Positions 63,750-64,000 of a stretch of 64,000 nucleotides of DNA are shown here, one piece after another (position 1 is the first letter of the stretch; each line of letters begins with the position of its first letter). Under the pieces are notes generated by a model, which ran no database searches, was not told the origin of the DNA, and worked only from the letters and a program-made list of their open reading frames with translations. This stretch comes from Paramecium octaurelia. Taxonomy: Eukaryota > Ciliophora > Oligohymenophorea > Peniculida > Parameciidae. The position numbers and the translations under genes are program-made. The DNA is taken from the NCBI GenBank assembly GCA_905182995.1, contig CAJJDP010000129.1, positions 86,002-150,001 on the forward strand. The letters run 5' to 3'.

Positions 63750-64000
63750 AAATATCCAATTAAGGGGGGCATGATATCATTATACCCAAAAATCATTAAA
63801 CAGAAAGTTTACTAATTTTAAAGTGATTCTCTTTATATTTAATTGACACCATATTACTTGATTTTATTGAAATAAACTAACCCAATCAAATATTTCCAAA
63901 TTCAACTTTTATGCATATGATAATTAATTTGTATAAAAATTATTTTATTCTAATACTTAATTGATTATATTTTTGGTATTCTCAACTCAAGTATTTAAAA
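63750..64000. other. Window end, nothing recognised
   Basis: AT-rich spacer, presumably the promoter side of the preceding minus gene. No open frame of note reaches the window edge. Confidence 0.5.

Overview
The window looks like somatic (macronuclear) chromosome sequence of a ciliate, most likely Paramecium. It is very AT-rich. Real genes keep an open frame only if TAA and TAG are read as glutamine, and every gene model here ends at TGA. Genes are split by tiny introns of about 20-37 nt, mostly GTA...TAG, and lie close together; many neighbours are 15-300 bp apart. ORFs called with the standard code are therefore mostly fragments or antisense shadows. All gene models below were built by hand translation with TAA/TAG=Gln. 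Most models were checked by confirming that exon length after intron removal is a multiple of three.

Layout. 1-7.2 kb: the end of an unknown + gene, a 1697-residue secreted or type I membrane protein on the - strand, and a small one-helix protein with a mitochondrial-like N terminus. 8.3-14.6 kb: a protein-kinase neighbourhood with a PH-like/kinase gene, a paralogue whose catalytic residues are lost, a decayed kinase relic, and an ULK-like kinase. 14.7-20.4 kb (+): a basic small protein, an LRR-ankyrin-coiled-coil protein, a tiny basic protein and an ANTH-like clathrin-adaptor protein. 20.4-25.4 kb: a membrane hybrid histidine kinase, a divergent unknown gene 16 bp away, and a Cache-domain membrane sensor. 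25.6-32.3 kb: an ADP/ATP-carrier-like protein, an amino-acid transporter, sulfide:quinone oxidoreductase, and a tandem pair of PAP2-type phosphatases. 32.3-37.3 kb: a B-box plus extended-PHD protein, a relic-rich gap, a small acidic protein, and a FAM135/DUF676 esterase. 37.5-42.4 kb: a large helical-repeat (exportin-like?) protein and a tandem pair of glutathione S-transferases. 42.8-47.9 kb: a fourth kinase, a divergent Rab-like GTPase, and an LCAT-type acyltransferase/phospholipase. 47.9-49.2 kb: a gene-poor gap with a 20-bp tandem repeat. 49.2-58.4 kb: one giant multi-domain surface protein. 58.5-61.5 kb: a cyclic-nucleotide-gated-type channel with an unusual pore. 61.8-63.7 kb: an intronless protein with an AT-hook-like motif.

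Together the genes sketch a signalling-rich ciliate segment (kinases, two-component sensor, Cache sensor, channel, small GTPase) mixed with lipid and redox metabolism. Two tandem duplicate pairs and one decaying kinase cluster show recent local gene duplication and loss. No CRISPR array, tRNA, rRNA or transposon was recognised.
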